This document shows positions 8,109-17,380 of a stretch of 64,000 nt of DNA, in pieces. The stretch comes from Auraticoccus monumenti (GTDB lineage Bacteria > Actinomycetota > Actinomycetes > Propionibacteriales > Propionibacteriaceae). The stretch is from positions 3,224,001 through 3,288,000 of the forward strand of contig NZ_LT629688.1 of NCBI RefSeq assembly GCF_900101785.1. The letters are read 5' to 3'. Below the pieces are notes generated by a model, which was given only the letters and a program-made list of their open reading frames with translations, did not search any database and was not told where the DNA came from. Made by a program: the position numbers and the translations under genes. Position 1 is the stretch's first letter. The number at the start of each line of letters is the position of its first letter.

Positions 8109-9470
8109 TCAGCGGACGGCGGTCGGGTCCGGGGCGCTGGTCACCGGGCGCCGCGGGTTGCGGACCCAGAGCATCACCACGCCACCGGCCAGCAGCACCA
8201 CGACGATGCCGATGATGCCGGTCCGGTCCGAGCCCAGGGCGGCGAAGACGGCGAACAGCGCGGGGGCCAGGAAGGACGCCGCCCGGCCGGTGCTGGTGTA
8301 GAGACCGAAGACCTGGCCCTCGTGCCCGGCCGGGGCGAGCCGGGTCAGCAGCGCCCGCGACGACGACTGCGCCGGGCCCACCCAGAGGGTGAGCAGCAGG
8401 CCGAAGACCCAGAACATGCTGGGGCCGGAGACGAAGAGCAGGATCGTGCCGGCCACCACCATGGCCCCCACCGAGACCAGGATCACCGCCCGCGGCCCGA
8501 CCCGGTCCTCCACGAAGCCGCCGGCCAGCGCGCCCAGGGCGGCCAGCACGTTCGCCGCGATGCCGAACACCAGCACGTCGCTGGCCCCGAGCCCGTAGAC
8601 GGTGACCGCGAGCACGGCACCGAGGGTGAAGATGGCGGCCAGGCCGTCGCGGTAGAGGGCGCTGGCGAGCAGGAAGCGGAAGGTGTTGCGGTCCACCCGC
8701 CAGAGCTCGACCAGGTCCCGGGCCAGGGCGCGGTAGCTGCCCACCAGCCCGGTGCTGGGACGGCTCGGGTCCGCTGCGGTCTCGGGGACCAGGAAGAAGA
8801 TGGGCAGCCCGAAGACCACGAACCAGCCCGCCGACAGCAGGGCGACGGCGCGGATGTTCAGCCCGTCCTCGCTGGTCACCCCGAACCAGCCCACCTCGGG
8901 GGCGATGAAGCCGACGTAGCAGATGAGCAGCAGCACGATCCCGCCGAAGTACCCCAGCGACCAGCCGAACCCCGAGACCCGCCCGACGTTCCGTGGCGTC
9001 GACACCTGTTGCAGCATCGCGTGGTAGCTGACGTTGGCCAGCTCCATGAAGATGCCGGACACCCCCAGCAGCACCAGCGCCAGCGGGAGGTAGGACGCCT
9101 CCGGGCGCACCCAGAACATCGCCACCATGGACGCCCACACCAGCAGCGACAGCACCAGCATGTTCCGCCGGCGCCGCCCGAGCCGGTCCGCCCGCTGACC
9201 GATGACCGCGGCGGACAGGGCGACCACCACCGCGGTGACCGCGTTGGTCACCGCGATCCACCGGGCCCCGGTGCCCTCCGGCGCCACCGCGGAGCTGACG
9301 TAGGTGGCGAAGACGAAGGAGGTGATCACCGCCTGGAAGGAGGCGGCCCCCCAGTCGTAGCTCCCCCAGGCGAGCAGCCGGCGCAGCGGCACCCGGTCGG
9401 CCAGCACGCTCCCGGCCGCCATCGAGGGGAGGGGCGGGTCCTGCACGTCACCCGCACGGGGTTGGTCCAT
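8109..9470 (-). CDS. MFS transporter, UMF1 (Atg22-like) family
   Basis: 453 residues with about twelve hydrophobic segments. The N-terminal LLAWGSYDWGAASFQAVI is the hallmark of the UMF1/Atg22-like branch of the major facilitator superfamily. The cytoplasmic RADRLGRRRR loop after helix 2 is the MFS motif. Start ATG 9468-9470 follows GAGTCG weakly but excludes an Arg/Pro-rich extension. The substrate is unknown; yeast Atg22 exports amino acids from the vacuole. It is the last gene of a minus-strand run after the phosphodiesterase gene, 29 bp away. Confidence 0.85.
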   Translation of the reverse strand: MDQPRAGDVQDPPLPSMAAGSVLADRVPLRRLLAWGSYDWGAASFQAVITSFVFATYVSSAVAPEGTGARWIAVTNAVTAVVVALSAAVIGQRADRLGRRRRNMLVLSLLVWASMVAMFWVRPEASYLPLALVLLGVSGIFMELANVSYHAMLQQVSTPRNVGRVSGFGWSLGYFGGIVLLLICYVGFIAPEVGWFGVTSEDGLNIRAVALLSAGWFVVFGLPIFFLVPETAADPSRPSTGLVGSYRALARDLVELWRVDRNTFRFLLASALYRDGLAAIFTLGAVLAVTVYGLGASDVLVFGIAANVLAALGALAGGFVEDRVGPRAVILVSVGAMVVAGTILLFVSGPSMFWVFGLLLTLWVGPAQSSSRALLTRLAPAGHEGQVFGLYTSTGRAASFLAPALFAVFAALGSDRTGIIGIVVVLLAGGVVMLWVRNPRRPVTSAPDPTAVR

Positions 9471-9499
9471 CGTCGACTCCTGCTGGGTCGGGGCCGGGA

Positions 9500-10273
9500 T
9501 CACTCCCAGCAGCCCCGGTCGGTGAGCACTCGCTTCAAGGTATCGATGGCGTCGCTCACCAGGCCGTCGACACCCAGGTCGAGCAGGGCGTGCATCTGCG
9601 CGGGGTCGTCGACGGTCCACACGTGGACCTGCCGACCGGTGGCGTGGGCACGGCGGAGCAGCCCCGGGGTGACGATGGGCACGCGACGCCCGGCGACCAC
9701 CCGCTCGACGGGCACCTGCAGGGCGACGGCCGGACCGGCGACGCGGGAGCGGGCGAAGCGGAGGGCCGCCACCTCGTCAGGGGCGGCGGAGGTGGCCACC
9801 CGCCCGCCGGAGAGACGGCGGAAGTGCCGGAGCCGCCGGCCGGAGAAGGAGCCGACGCAGACCCGGCCCAGGGCGTCGTGGCGCGCCAGCGTCCGCAGCA
9901 GCGGCTCCACCGCCCCCGCGGCCTTGATGTCGATGTTGAACACGGCCTCGGGGAACGTCTCCAGCAGCTCGTCCAGGGTGGGGACGGGCTCGCCGCCGAT
10001 CCTGGCCTGCGAGACCTCGCTCCAGGGCAGCTCGGCGACCGTCCCGCGAGCGTCGGTCACCCGGTCCAGGACGTCGTCGTGGAAGGCGACCAGGGTGTGG
10101 TCGCTGGTGGTGTGGACGTCGGTCTCGAGGTAGCGGTAGCCCAGCCGGACCGCCTCGGCGAAGGCCGCCACGGTGTTCTCCCGGCCGAGGTTGGCCTGCA
10201 GCGCGGCCCCGCCGCGGTGGGCGAGGGCGATGGTGCGGCCGGCTGGGAAGGGACTCGTCGGACGCGGCGCCAC
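9500..10273 (-). CDS. Glycerophosphodiester phosphodiesterase
   Basis: TIM-barrel enzyme that hydrolyses glycerophosphodiesters to glycerol-3-phosphate and an alcohol. The 257 residues show AHRGG (H19), GRENT, LETDVH (metal E50, D52), AFHDD (catalytic H65), NIDIK and a C-terminal VHVWTVDDPAQM. There is no signal peptide, so it is cytosolic. GTG start 10271-10273. Only 1 bp separates it from the upstream PGPGW-type membrane gene, so they are cotranscribed. Confidence 0.9.
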   Translation of the reverse strand: MAPRPTSPFPAGRTIALAHRGGAALQANLGRENTVAAFAEAVRLGYRYLETDVHTTSDHTLVAFHDDVLDRVTDARGTVAELPWSEVSQARIGGEPVPTLDELLETFPEAVFNIDIKAAGAVEPLLRTLARHDALGRVCVGSFSGRRLRHFRRLSGGRVATSAAPDEVAALRFARSRVAGPAVALQVPVERVVAGRRVPIVTPGLLRRAHATGRQVHVWTVDDPAQMHALLDLGVDGLVSDAIDTLKRVLTDRGCWE

Positions 10274-10274
10274 G

Positions 10275-10895
10275 TCAGCGCTCGTGACCGGCGGGGGAGA
10301 GACCCGGGACCCGGTCCAGCGGGCCCGCCACGACGTCGGGCAGCCAGGTGGGGATGCCGTTCAGCCACAGGCCGCCGTAGAGGGCCGTCCAGCCCACCAC
10401 CAGCGCGACGGCCCCCACCACCACCTTGCGCCGCCGCGGCCAGCCCCCCACCCAGCGGACGACCTCGCGGAAGCGACGCATCAGCCTGCGGGCCCAGCGG
10501 AACTCGCTGGCCCAGACGGCCAGGCCGAGCAGCACCAGCGGGATCCCGCCCGGGCCCGGGAGCGGACCGGTGACGACCCCGGCGAGGATCAGCAGGGTGC
10601 CCAGCAGACCGACCACGACGCGCAGGGTGATCCGGGTGTGACGGCGCTCGCGGAGCCGGCGGCGCCAGGCCCAGCGGTCGTGGCGCTGCTCGTCGAGCGC
10701 GTCCTCGACCTCGGGATCGAGCACGAAGGCCCGGGCGGCGTCGGCCTCACCGGGTCCGGTGATCGCGCGGGCCACGTCCCGGGGCGGGGGCTGGGGTGCT
10801 GGCGGGGGCTCCGGTGAGGAGGGGGACCCGGTCCGGCCAGGGGACGTCTGCTGGTCCACGCCGGCACGACGCGGGTGCTCGACGCCGGGCTGCAT
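10275..10895 (-). CDS. PGPGW-motif membrane protein (TIGR02611-like)
   Basis: 206 residues. A Pro/Gln-rich N-terminus is followed by a basic segment (about 75-90), two membrane helices around the diagnostic GPLPGPGGIPLVLLGLAVW, a basic stretch, and a third helix (KVVVGAVALVVGWTALYGG). Small actinobacterial proteins with this PGPG(W) motif have no known function. Translation probably starts at ATG 10893-10895; a GTG lies two codons earlier. It leads the minus-strand run with the phosphodiesterase and UMF1 genes. Confidence 0.75.
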   Translation of the reverse strand: MQPGVEHPRRAGVDQQTSPGRTGSPSSPEPPPAPQPPPRDVARAITGPGEADAARAFVLDPEVEDALDEQRHDRWAWRRRLRERRHTRITLRVVVGLLGTLLILAGVVTGPLPGPGGIPLVLLGLAVWASEFRWARRLMRRFREVVRWVGGWPRRRKVVVGAVALVVGWTALYGGLWLNGIPTWLPDVVAGPLDRVPGLSPAGHER

Positions 10896-10959
10896 GGCCA
10901 CACTCTAGTCGGCCGCGCGTGACCCTCCGCCGCCCGCGGTGAGGTGCGAGAATGCCGCG

Positions 10960-11817
10960 GTGACCACCATCCTGTCCGTGCAGTCCTCCGTCGCCTACGG
11001 CCACGTCGGCAACAGCGCCGCCACCTTCCCGCTGATGCGGGTGGGGGTGGAGGTGTGGCCGGTGCTGACCGTGCACTTCTCCAACCACACCGGCTACCCG
11101 GCCTGGACCGGGCCGCTGCTGACCCCGGCCGACGTCGCCTCCGTGGTGGACGGGATCGAGGCGCTCGGCGTCCTGCCCGGCTGCGACGCGGTGCTCTCGG
11201 GCTACCAGGGCGCGGAGGAGATGGGTCACACCGTGCTGGGCGTGGTGGACCGGGTGAAGGCCGCCAACCCCGCCGCGATCTACTGCTGCGACCCGGTGAT
11301 GGGTGACGTCGACCGCGGCATGTACGTCCGCCCGGGGATCCCCGAGCTGATGCGCGACGTGGTGCTGCCGAGGGCCGACGTGCTGACCCCCAACCACTAC
11401 GAGCTGGACTTCCTGGCCGGCGACGGCCCCTCCACCCGCTTGGAGGAGGTGCTCCAGCGTGCCGACGCACTGCGGGACCGCGGCCCCGGCACCGTGCTGG
11501 TGACCAGCGTGGTGGTGGATGACCAGGAGCCGGGACGGCTGCAGATGGTGGCGGTGGGACCCGACGGCGCCTGGTCGGTGACCACCCCGCTGCTGGACCG
11601 CACCTTCACCGGCTCCGGCGACCTCACCACGGCGATGTTCCTGTCCTGCCTGCTGGCCGGTGACGACCTCGCCACGGCGCTGGCCACCACGGCGGCCCGG
11701 GTCTACGGGGTGCTGGCGATGACCTCGGCCTCCGGCCAGCGCGAGCTCCAGCTGGTGGCCGCCCAGGACCAGCTGGTGGCCCCCTCCCAGACCTTCGAGA
11801 GCGTCCGCCTGCGCTGA
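10960..11817 (+). CDS. pdxY: Pyridoxal/pyridoxine kinase
   Basis: Ribokinase-superfamily enzyme phosphorylating pyridoxal in the B6 salvage pathway. In 285 residues it shows [20 protein letters not shown] at the N-terminus, [26 protein letters not shown], the PNHYEL segment, and the anion-hole motif [11 protein letters not shown] with the catalytic aspartate (GSGD). GTG 10960 gives the canonical N-terminus; an in-frame GTG at 10939 would add seven residues and has no ribosome site. Confidence 0.9.
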   Translation: MTTILSVQSSVAYGHVGNSAATFPLMRVGVEVWPVLTVHFSNHTGYPAWTGPLLTPADVASVVDGIEALGVLPGCDAVLSGYQGAEEMGHTVLGVVDRVKAANPAAIYCCDPVMGDVDRGMYVRPGIPELMRDVVLPRADVLTPNHYELDFLAGDGPSTRLEEVLQRADALRDRGPGTVLVTSVVVDDQEPGRLQMVAVGPDGAWSVTTPLLDRTFTGSGDLTTAMFLSCLLAGDDLATALATTAARVYGVLAMTSASGQRELQLVAAQDQLVAPSQTFESVRLR

Positions 11818-11828
11818 CGTCCAGTCCC

Positions 11829-12512
11829 AGTACGGAGCAGAGCTCCGCGCCAGGCTCGCGCGCCGGGAGGCACCCGCGCCTCGGAGGGCCCCGCCCGTCG
11901 ATGCGCACCTTGCCCCCTCTACGTGCTCATTGCCCCCTCTATAGGCGGGGCGAAGTGCTCGTAAGCGGGGCTACGTGGCCATCCGGAGCACAGCTCGACG
12001 CAGGGCCCCGCGACCCGCGGGGCCGGTGGGGCGCGCGAAGCCGGTGGGTCGCGCTGGGTCGCGCGGGGCCGGTGGGTCGCGCGGGGCCGGTGAGTCGCGC
12101 GGGGCCGGTGAGTCGCGCGGGGCCGGTGGGGCACGCGACCGGTGGCCCGCCGGTCCGGTAGCCCGCCAGACCCACGGCTCGCTGAGGCCGCTGGCCCGCC
12201 CGGGCCGGAGAATTCGCACTTTGCCCCGCTTACGGGCTCATTGCCCCGTCTATAGGCGGGGCAGAGTGATCGCACGTGGGGCTACGTGGCACTTCGGGGC
12301 ACAGCTGAACGCAGGGACGCTGACCGCGGGTCGGTGGGCGCCCGGGGCCGCTGGCCTACGGGGCCGATGCCCGCCAGCCCGGCCGCCAGCCCGGGGCGCT
12401 GCGCACTCTGCCCCGCCTGCAAGCTCATTGCCCCGTGTATAGGCGGGGCAGAGTGCTCGTAGGCGGGGCAAGGTGGGAAGTGGGCGTGCGGAGTGCTCGT
12501 AGGCGGGGCAAG
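11829..12512. repeat. Array of large palindromic intergenic repeats (three copies plus fragments)
   Basis: Three related units begin at 11902, 12213 and 12400. Each has GCGCAC/TCGCAC, a GCCCC..CTACG arm, GCTCATTGCCCC, a hairpin TGCCCC-(8-10 nt)-GGGGC with TATAGG in the loop, then GTGCTCGTA-GCGGGGC and, in copies 1 and 2, CTACGTGGC followed by a shared CGGxGCACAGCT-(G/C)AACGCAGGG-type tail. The arms also pair over a longer range. A right-end fragment lies at about 11829-11852, and GAGTGCTCGTAGGCGGGGCAA recurs at 12449-12471 and 12490-12511. No credible gene lies in this stretch. Confidence 0.75.
12056..12127. repeat. 18-bp tandem repeat, four units
   Basis: Four perfectly phased 18-bp units (12056, 12074, 12092, 12110), each G(G/A)GTCGCGCGGGGCCGGT, with degenerate neighbours on both sides. 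They lie between copies 1 and 2 of the palindromic repeat. The period is a multiple of three, which creates spurious open frames. Confidence 0.85.
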
Positions 12513-12540
12513 CGGGCGTTGGGCGTGCAGGTGGTTGGGG

Positions 12541-13194
12541 TCAGAGGTCCTTGGCCAGGCGGACGCCGGTGTGCTGGAACCCGCGGCGCTGGTACCACTG
12601 GTGCGCGTCGACCCGCTGCAGCCCCGAGAGCACCAGGAGTCTGGTGGCGCCGCGCTGCCTCGCCCAGTCCTCCACGGCCCGGACGAGTGCGGTACCGGCG
12701 CCGGATCCTCGTCGACCGGCGCTGGTGACCAACGTGACCAGCTGCGCGACGGGCCTGTCGTCGGTCAGCCGCCAGCTCGTCCGGGCGACGGCCACCCCGA
12801 CCACCTGCGCCGCGGCGTCGACCGCGGCTCCGTCCTCGGCCCCGGCCCCGGCCCCGGCGCTGGCCCCGACCATCGACCCAGCTCCGGCCCCGGCCCCGGC
12901 CCCGGCCATCGACCCAGCACCGGCCCCGGCCCCGGCCATCGACCCAGCACCGGCCCCGGCCCCGGCCCCGACCACCGACCCAGCCACAGCCCCGGCCATC
13001 GACCCAGCCCCGGCCATGGACTGGGCCATGGACCCGGGCACGGCCTCGGCCACCAGGGTGGTGAAGGTGTCCGGCATCGAGGCGAGCCGCTGCGTGACCT
13101 GCTCGGGGCCGGCCGGGTACCCCAGCTCACCCAGCAGGGCCGCGATGACCGCGGCGTCCCCGGACCGGGCGGTTCGGACCGAGGGCGGCGTCAC
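12541..13194 (-). CDS. GNAT N-acetyltransferase with a repeat-encoded Gly/Ala insert
   Basis: 217 residues. The GNAT fold is split: the N-terminal part (VRTARSGDAAVIAALLGELGY to TTLVAEA, residues 6-51) and the rest (QVVGVAVARTSWRL onward) flank about 76 residues of Gly, Ala, Ser and Met repeats (52-128). In other GNATs this point is a short hairpin turn between strands 2 and 3. The acetyl-CoA loop is RRGSGAG and the C-terminal LVLSG..AHQWYQRRGFQHTG is intact. The substrate is unknown. It ends 2 bp before the MurA-like stop and is on the same strand. Confidence 0.75.
   Translation of the reverse strand: MTPPSVRTARSGDAAVIAALLGELGYPAGPEQVTQRLASMPDTFTTLVAEAVPGSMAQSMAGAGSMAGAVAGSVVGAGAGAGAGSMAGAGAGAGSMAGAGAGAGAGSMVGASAGAGAGAEDGAAVDAAAQVVGVAVARTSWRLTDDRPVAQLVTLVTSAGRRGSGAGTALVRAVEDWARQRGATRLLVLSGLQRVDAHQWYQRRGFQHTGVRLAKDL
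12811..13041 (-). repeat. Low-complexity repeat inside the GNAT gene
   Basis: The insert is built from CCGGCC hexamers interrupted by ATCGACCCAGC (plus strand), giving protein units such as GSMAGAGAGA. Several longer units of 24-36 bp are nearly identical. Frame is kept throughout, so unit gain or loss would only change loop length. Confidence 0.85.
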
Positions 13195-13195
13195 C

Positions 13196-14737
13196 TCAGG
13201 CGCGCGGGTCGCTGAAGATCTGGACGTCCGCGCCGAGGGCGTTGAGGCGCATCGGGAGGTCCTCGTAGCCCCGGTTGATCATGTAGGTGTTGCGCAGCAC
13301 CGACTCCCCGCGGGCGGCGAGCATGCCCAGCAGCAGGCAGACCGCCGGACGCAGGGCCGGCGGGCAGACGACCTCCTGGCCGCGCCAGCGGGTCGGACCG
13401 CGCACGATCAGGCGGTGCGGGTCGAGCAGCTGGACGTTGGCGCCGAGCTTGTTCAGCTCGAGCAGGTGGATCGCCCGGTTCTCGTAGACCCAGTCGTGGA
13501 TCATCGTCTCGCCCTCGGCGGTCGCGGCGATCACCGCGAAGAAGGGCAGGTTGTCGATGTTGAGACCGGGGAACGGCATCGGGTGGATCTTGTCGATCGG
13601 GGCCTTGAGCGCCGAGGGGTGCACGGTCAGGTCGCAGAGCCGGGTCAGGCCGTTGTCCGACACGTACTCCTCGCCCAGGTCGTACTTCAGCCCCATCTCG
13701 GTGAGGATGGCCAGCTCGATCTCCAGGAACTCGATCGGCACCCGGGTCACGGTCAGCTCCGAGGAGGTGACGATGGCGGCGGTCAGCAGGCTCATCGCCT
13801 CGATCGGGTCCTCCGAGGGGGAGTACTCGACGTCGGCGTGGATGCTCTCCACGCCGTGGATGGTCAGGGTGGTCGTCCCGATGCCCTCGATCCGGACCCC
13901 GAGCGTGGTCAGGAAGGCGCAGACGTCCTGGACCATGTAGTTGGGGCTGGCGTTGCGCAGCACGGTCCGCCCGGGCGTCATCGCCGCGGCCAGCAGGGCG
14001 TTCTCGGTGACGGTGTCCCCGCGCTCGGTCAGCACGATGGTGCGGTCGCCCTCGACGGCGTCGACGGTGGCCTGGTAGAAGCCCTCGGTCGCCTCGACGT
14101 GCAGCCCGAAACGGCGTAGCACCTGCAGGTGGGGCTCGATGGTGCGGGCGCCGAGGTCGCAGCCGCCGGCGTAGGGGAGCGCGAAGCTGGGGTAGAAGTG
14201 CAGCAGCGGGCCGAGGAACATGATCACGCTGCGGGTGCGGCGGGCGGCCTCGAGGTCCATCGCCTCGAGGTCGAGCTGCTCGGGGCGGACCAGGGTGAGG
14301 TCGGTGCGGTCCGGGGACCAGGTGGCCTGGACGCCGATGCTGGTGAGCACCTCGAGGATGCGGTTCACCTCCTCGATCCGGGCGATCCCGCGCAGCACCG
14401 TGGTGCCGCGGTTGAGCAGCGAGGCGCAGAGCACGGCGACGGCGGCGTTCTTGGAGGAGCGCACGGCGATCGAGCCGGACAGCTGCTGCCCGCCGCGCAC
14501 CCGGAGGTGGGTGGGGCCCTTGCCGCCGACGCTGATCAGCTCCGAGTCCAGCGCGGTGGCGATCCGGTTGATCATCTCCAGGCTGAGGTTCTGGTTGCCG
14601 ACCTCGATCCGGTGCACCGCGCTCTGGCTGGTGCCGAGCACACCGGCCAGCTCGCTCTGGGTGAGGCCACGGTGCTTGCGCGCGTCGCGGATCAGGCTGC
14701 CGATGCGGTCCAGGGAGGTGTCAGTCACGCCGACCAC
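13196..14737 (-). CDS. murA: HTH (XRE)-MurA fusion: UDP-GlcNAc 1-carboxyvinyltransferase-like
   Basis: 513 residues. Residues 10-65 form an XRE-type helix-turn-helix (LTQSELAGVLGTSQSAVHRIE). Residues about 75-510 are an EPSP-synthase-like enolpyruvyl transferase. The MurA features present are K96-N97 in RSSKNAAV and C193 in GGCDLGART, matching the catalytic cysteine loop; the late NIDNLPFF and NRGYEDLP segments also fit. The family makes the first committed peptidoglycan precursor. Sequence is divergent, so this may be a regulated second MurA. GTG 14737 or GTG 14728 could be the start. It is divergent from lpd. Confidence 0.8.
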   Translation of the reverse strand: MVGVTDTSLDRIGSLIRDARKHRGLTQSELAGVLGTSQSAVHRIEVGNQNLSLEMINRIATALDSELISVGGKGPTHLRVRGGQQLSGSIAVRSSKNAAVAVLCASLLNRGTTVLRGIARIEEVNRILEVLTSIGVQATWSPDRTDLTLVRPEQLDLEAMDLEAARRTRSVIMFLGPLLHFYPSFALPYAGGCDLGARTIEPHLQVLRRFGLHVEATEGFYQATVDAVEGDRTIVLTERGDTVTENALLAAAMTPGRTVLRNASPNYMVQDVCAFLTTLGVRIEGIGTTTLTIHGVESIHADVEYSPSEDPIEAMSLLTAAIVTSSELTVTRVPIEFLEIELAILTEMGLKYDLGEEYVSDNGLTRLCDLTVHPSALKAPIDKIHPMPFPGLNIDNLPFFAVIAATAEGETMIHDWVYENRAIHLLELNKLGANVQLLDPHRLIVRGPTRWRGQEVVCPPALRPAVCLLLGMLAARGESVLRNTYMINRGYEDLPMRLNALGADVQIFSDPRA

Positions 14738-14856
14738 CGTAACTCACATCTGATATATGGCAAGCATCGCGGCGGACGAGGCGAGTCGGACGAAGCCTCG
14801 GGACCGCGGGTCGACGCCGTTCCGGGAGGCCCCTGGGGCGTGGCTAGAGTGGGCTC

Positions 14857-16257
14857 ATGACCGCACACTTTGATGTCGTTGTCCTCGGTGGTGGTCCCGG
14901 AGGATACGTCGCCGCCATCCGTGCCGCCCAGCTGGGCCTGAAGACCGCCGTGATCGAGGAGAAGTACTGGGGCGGGGTGTGCCTCAACGTCGGCTGCATC
15001 CCCAGCAAGGCCCTGCTGCGCAACGCCGAGCTGGCGCACATCTTCACCGCCGACGCCAAGACCTTCGGCATCTCCGGCGACGTCTCCTTCGACTTCGGGG
15101 CCGCCTACACGCGCAGCCGCGGGGTGGCCGACCGGATGGTCAAGGGTGTGCACTTCCTGATGAAGAAGAACAAGATCACCGAGATCGACGGCTGGGGCAC
15201 CTTCACCGACGCCAACACGGTGTCGGTGAAGAAGAACGACGGCGGCGAGGAGACGGTCACCTTCGACCACGCGATCATCGGGGTGGGCGCGGTCACCAAG
15301 ATGCTGCCCGGGACGAAGCGCACCGAGCGCGTCGTCACCTACGAGGAGCAGATCCTCACCGACTCCCTGCCCGGCTCGATCGTGATCGCCGGCTCCGGCG
15401 CCATCGGCGTGGAGTTCGCCTACGTGATGGCCAACTACGGCGTCGACGTCACCATCGTGGAGTACCTGGACCGGATGGTGCCGCTGGAGGAGCCCGAGGT
15501 CTCCGCCGAGCTGCTCAAGGCCTACAAGAAGCTGGGTGTGAAGGTCATGGTCTCCACCAAGGTCGAGGACATCGAGGAGCACGCCGACGGCGTCCGGGTC
15601 ACCGTCTCCCCGGCCAAGGGCGGCGACTCCCAGGTGCTGGAGACCGACAAGGTGCTCCAGGCGATCGGGTTCGCCCCCCGCACCGAGGGCTACGGGCTGG
15701 ACAAGACCGGGGTCGAGCTGACCGAGCGAGCGGCCATCGCGATCGACGACTTCATGCGCACCAACGTCCCGCACATCTACGCCATCGGCGACGTGACCGC
15801 CAAGCTGCAGCTGGCCCACACCGCCGAGGCGCAGGGCGTGGTCGCCGCGGAGACCATCGCCGGGGCCGAGACCATGGCGCTCAACTACGACATGATCCCG
15901 CGGGCCACCTACTGCCAGCCCCAGATCGGGTCGTTCGGCTACACCGAGGCCAAGGCCAAGGAGCTGGGCTACGACGTCAAGGTGGCCAAGTTCCCCTTCA
16001 GCGCCAACGGCAAGGCCCACGGCCTCGGTGACGCCACCGGTTTCATCAAGATCGTCGCCGACGCCACCCACGGCGAGATCCTCGGCGCCCACATGATCGG
16101 CCCCGACGTCACCGAGCTGCTGCCCGAGCTGACCCTGGCCCAGCTGTGGGACCTGACCGCGCACGAGGTGGCCCGCAACGTCCACGCCCACCCGACGTTG
16201 TCCGAGGCTCTCAAGGAGGCCGTCGAGGGGATCGCCGGCCACATGATCAACCTCTGA
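14857..16257 (+). CDS. lpdA: Dihydrolipoyl dehydrogenase
   Basis: FAD disulfide oxidoreductase, the E3 subunit of 2-oxoacid dehydrogenase complexes and/or the glycine cleavage system. In 466 residues: the FAD-binding [13 protein letters not shown], redox-active [13 protein letters not shown] (C42, C47), NAD-binding [17 protein letters not shown], the second FAD motif YAIGDV, and the dimer-interface [12 protein letters not shown] with the catalytic His-Glu pair. ATG 14857. No E1 or E2 gene is adjacent. Confidence 0.95.
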   Translation: MTAHFDVVVLGGGPGGYVAAIRAAQLGLKTAVIEEKYWGGVCLNVGCIPSKALLRNAELAHIFTADAKTFGISGDVSFDFGAAYTRSRGVADRMVKGVHFLMKKNKITEIDGWGTFTDANTVSVKKNDGGEETVTFDHAIIGVGAVTKMLPGTKRTERVVTYEEQILTDSLPGSIVIAGSGAIGVEFAYVMANYGVDVTIVEYLDRMVPLEEPEVSAELLKAYKKLGVKVMVSTKVEDIEEHADGVRVTVSPAKGGDSQVLETDKVLQAIGFAPRTEGYGLDKTGVELTERAAIAIDDFMRTNVPHIYAIGDVTAKLQLAHTAEAQGVVAAETIAGAETMALNYDMIPRATYCQPQIGSFGYTEAKAKELGYDVKVAKFPFSANGKAHGLGDATGFIKIVADATHGEILGAHMIGPDVTELLPELTLAQLWDLTAHEVARNVHAHPTLSEALKEAVEGIAGHMINL

Positions 16258-16270
16258 GGTGCCGCACCTC

Positions 16271-17290
16271 ATGCAGAGCAGCAGGGCCGCCCTCGTCGCG
16301 GCCCTGCTGCTGTCCCTGGGCGCGTGCTCGGGGACCACGTCGACCGAGGACGCAGCCGACACCCCGGGGACGCCGACGGCGGCCAGCGTGCCCGCGAGCC
16401 CCGCGACCAGCCCCGGCGCGGCTGCACCCAGCCCGACCCCCAGCCCGACGCCGACGCCCACCCCGACGCCGACCCCCGAGCCGGTCGAGCTGCCCGGCGG
16501 GGGCACCGAGGTGTTCCCCGACACCCGCCTGGTCGGGTTCGCCGGCTACCCCGGCGCACCGGCCCTGGGCCGGATGGGTGTGGGTGACCTGGACGACCGC
16601 GTGGAGGAGATGGTCGAGGTCGGCGAGGACTACACGGCCGGAGGCCGTCGCACCCTGCCGGCGCTGGAGCTGATCACCACCGTCGTGCACTCCAGCCCCC
16701 AGCGTGACGGCAGCTACCGCACCCGCATCGACGAGCAGGTCATCGAGGACCACCTGGAGGCCGCCCGCCGCCACGACGCCCTGCTGCTGCTCAACCTGCA
16801 GCCCGGCCGGGCCGACATGGTGGAGGAGGTCCAGCACTACGAGAAGTGGCTCTCCGAGCCCGACGTCGGCGTCGCGCTGGACCCGGAGTGGGCGGTCGGT
16901 GAGGACGAGGTGCCGGGGCGGGTCTTCGGCTCCACCACCGGGGCGGAGCTGGACGAGATCGCCGGCTGGCTGGACGAGCTGACCGAGCGCGAGGGTCTGC
17001 CGGAGAAGGTGATGCTCTACCACCAGCTTCGGGTGGACATCGTCGACGACCCCGAGGACCTGCAGGCGGAGGACCACGAGAACGTGGCCGTCGTGGTGTC
17101 CATCGACGGCATCGGCTCACCCGGGGCCAAGCGCGACACCTACGAGGCGATCGCGGAGACGGTCCCCGACGGCGTCCACTTCGGGTTCAAGCTGTTCTAC
17201 GAGGAGGACGCCGAGGGCCCGTCGAGGTTGATGACGCCCGAGGAGGTCATGGACCTCGAGCCGCGCCCGGAGTACGTCCTCTACGAGTGA
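16271..17290 (+). CDS. Secreted lipoprotein of unknown function
   Basis: 339 residues. A signal peptide ends in the lipobox LGAC (Cys19). A Ser/Thr/Pro linker follows (about residues 25-75, ending in repeated PTPTP), then a globular domain starting TRLVGFAGYPGAPALGRMG. The domain contains YRTRIDEQVIEDHLEAARRH, LLLNLQPGRADMVEE, VGVALDPEWAV and HFGFKLFYEED. The alternation of strands and helices suggests a TIM-barrel, possibly glycosidase-like, but no catalytic motif can be assigned. ATG 16271 is preferred over GTG 16259. It starts 13 bp after lpdA. Confidence 0.7.
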   Translation: MQSSRAALVAALLLSLGACSGTTSTEDAADTPGTPTAASVPASPATSPGAAAPSPTPSPTPTPTPTPTPEPVELPGGGTEVFPDTRLVGFAGYPGAPALGRMGVGDLDDRVEEMVEVGEDYTAGGRRTLPALELITTVVHSSPQRDGSYRTRIDEQVIEDHLEAARRHDALLLLNLQPGRADMVEEVQHYEKWLSEPDVGVALDPEWAVGEDEVPGRVFGSTTGAELDEIAGWLDELTEREGLPEKVMLYHQLRVDIVDDPEDLQAEDHENVAVVVSIDGIGSPGAKRDTYEAIAETVPDGVHFGFKLFYEEDAEGPSRLMTPEEVMDLEPRPEYVLYE

Positions 17291-17380
17291 GGACAGAGCA
17301 CGGCCGCGCCGGCGGGGAGGCTGCCGCGGGAGGCGGTGGCCGACCCGGCCGTCACGGCCGCGGGGTGGTCGGGCTGTCGG

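Noticed and set aside
11919-12471. Overlapping open frames rich in Arg-Ala-Gly or Pro-Thr repeats in the repeat array
   Set aside because: They arise from the 18-bp repeat whose period is a multiple of three and from the palindromes; no start sites with ribosome signals and no protein-like composition.
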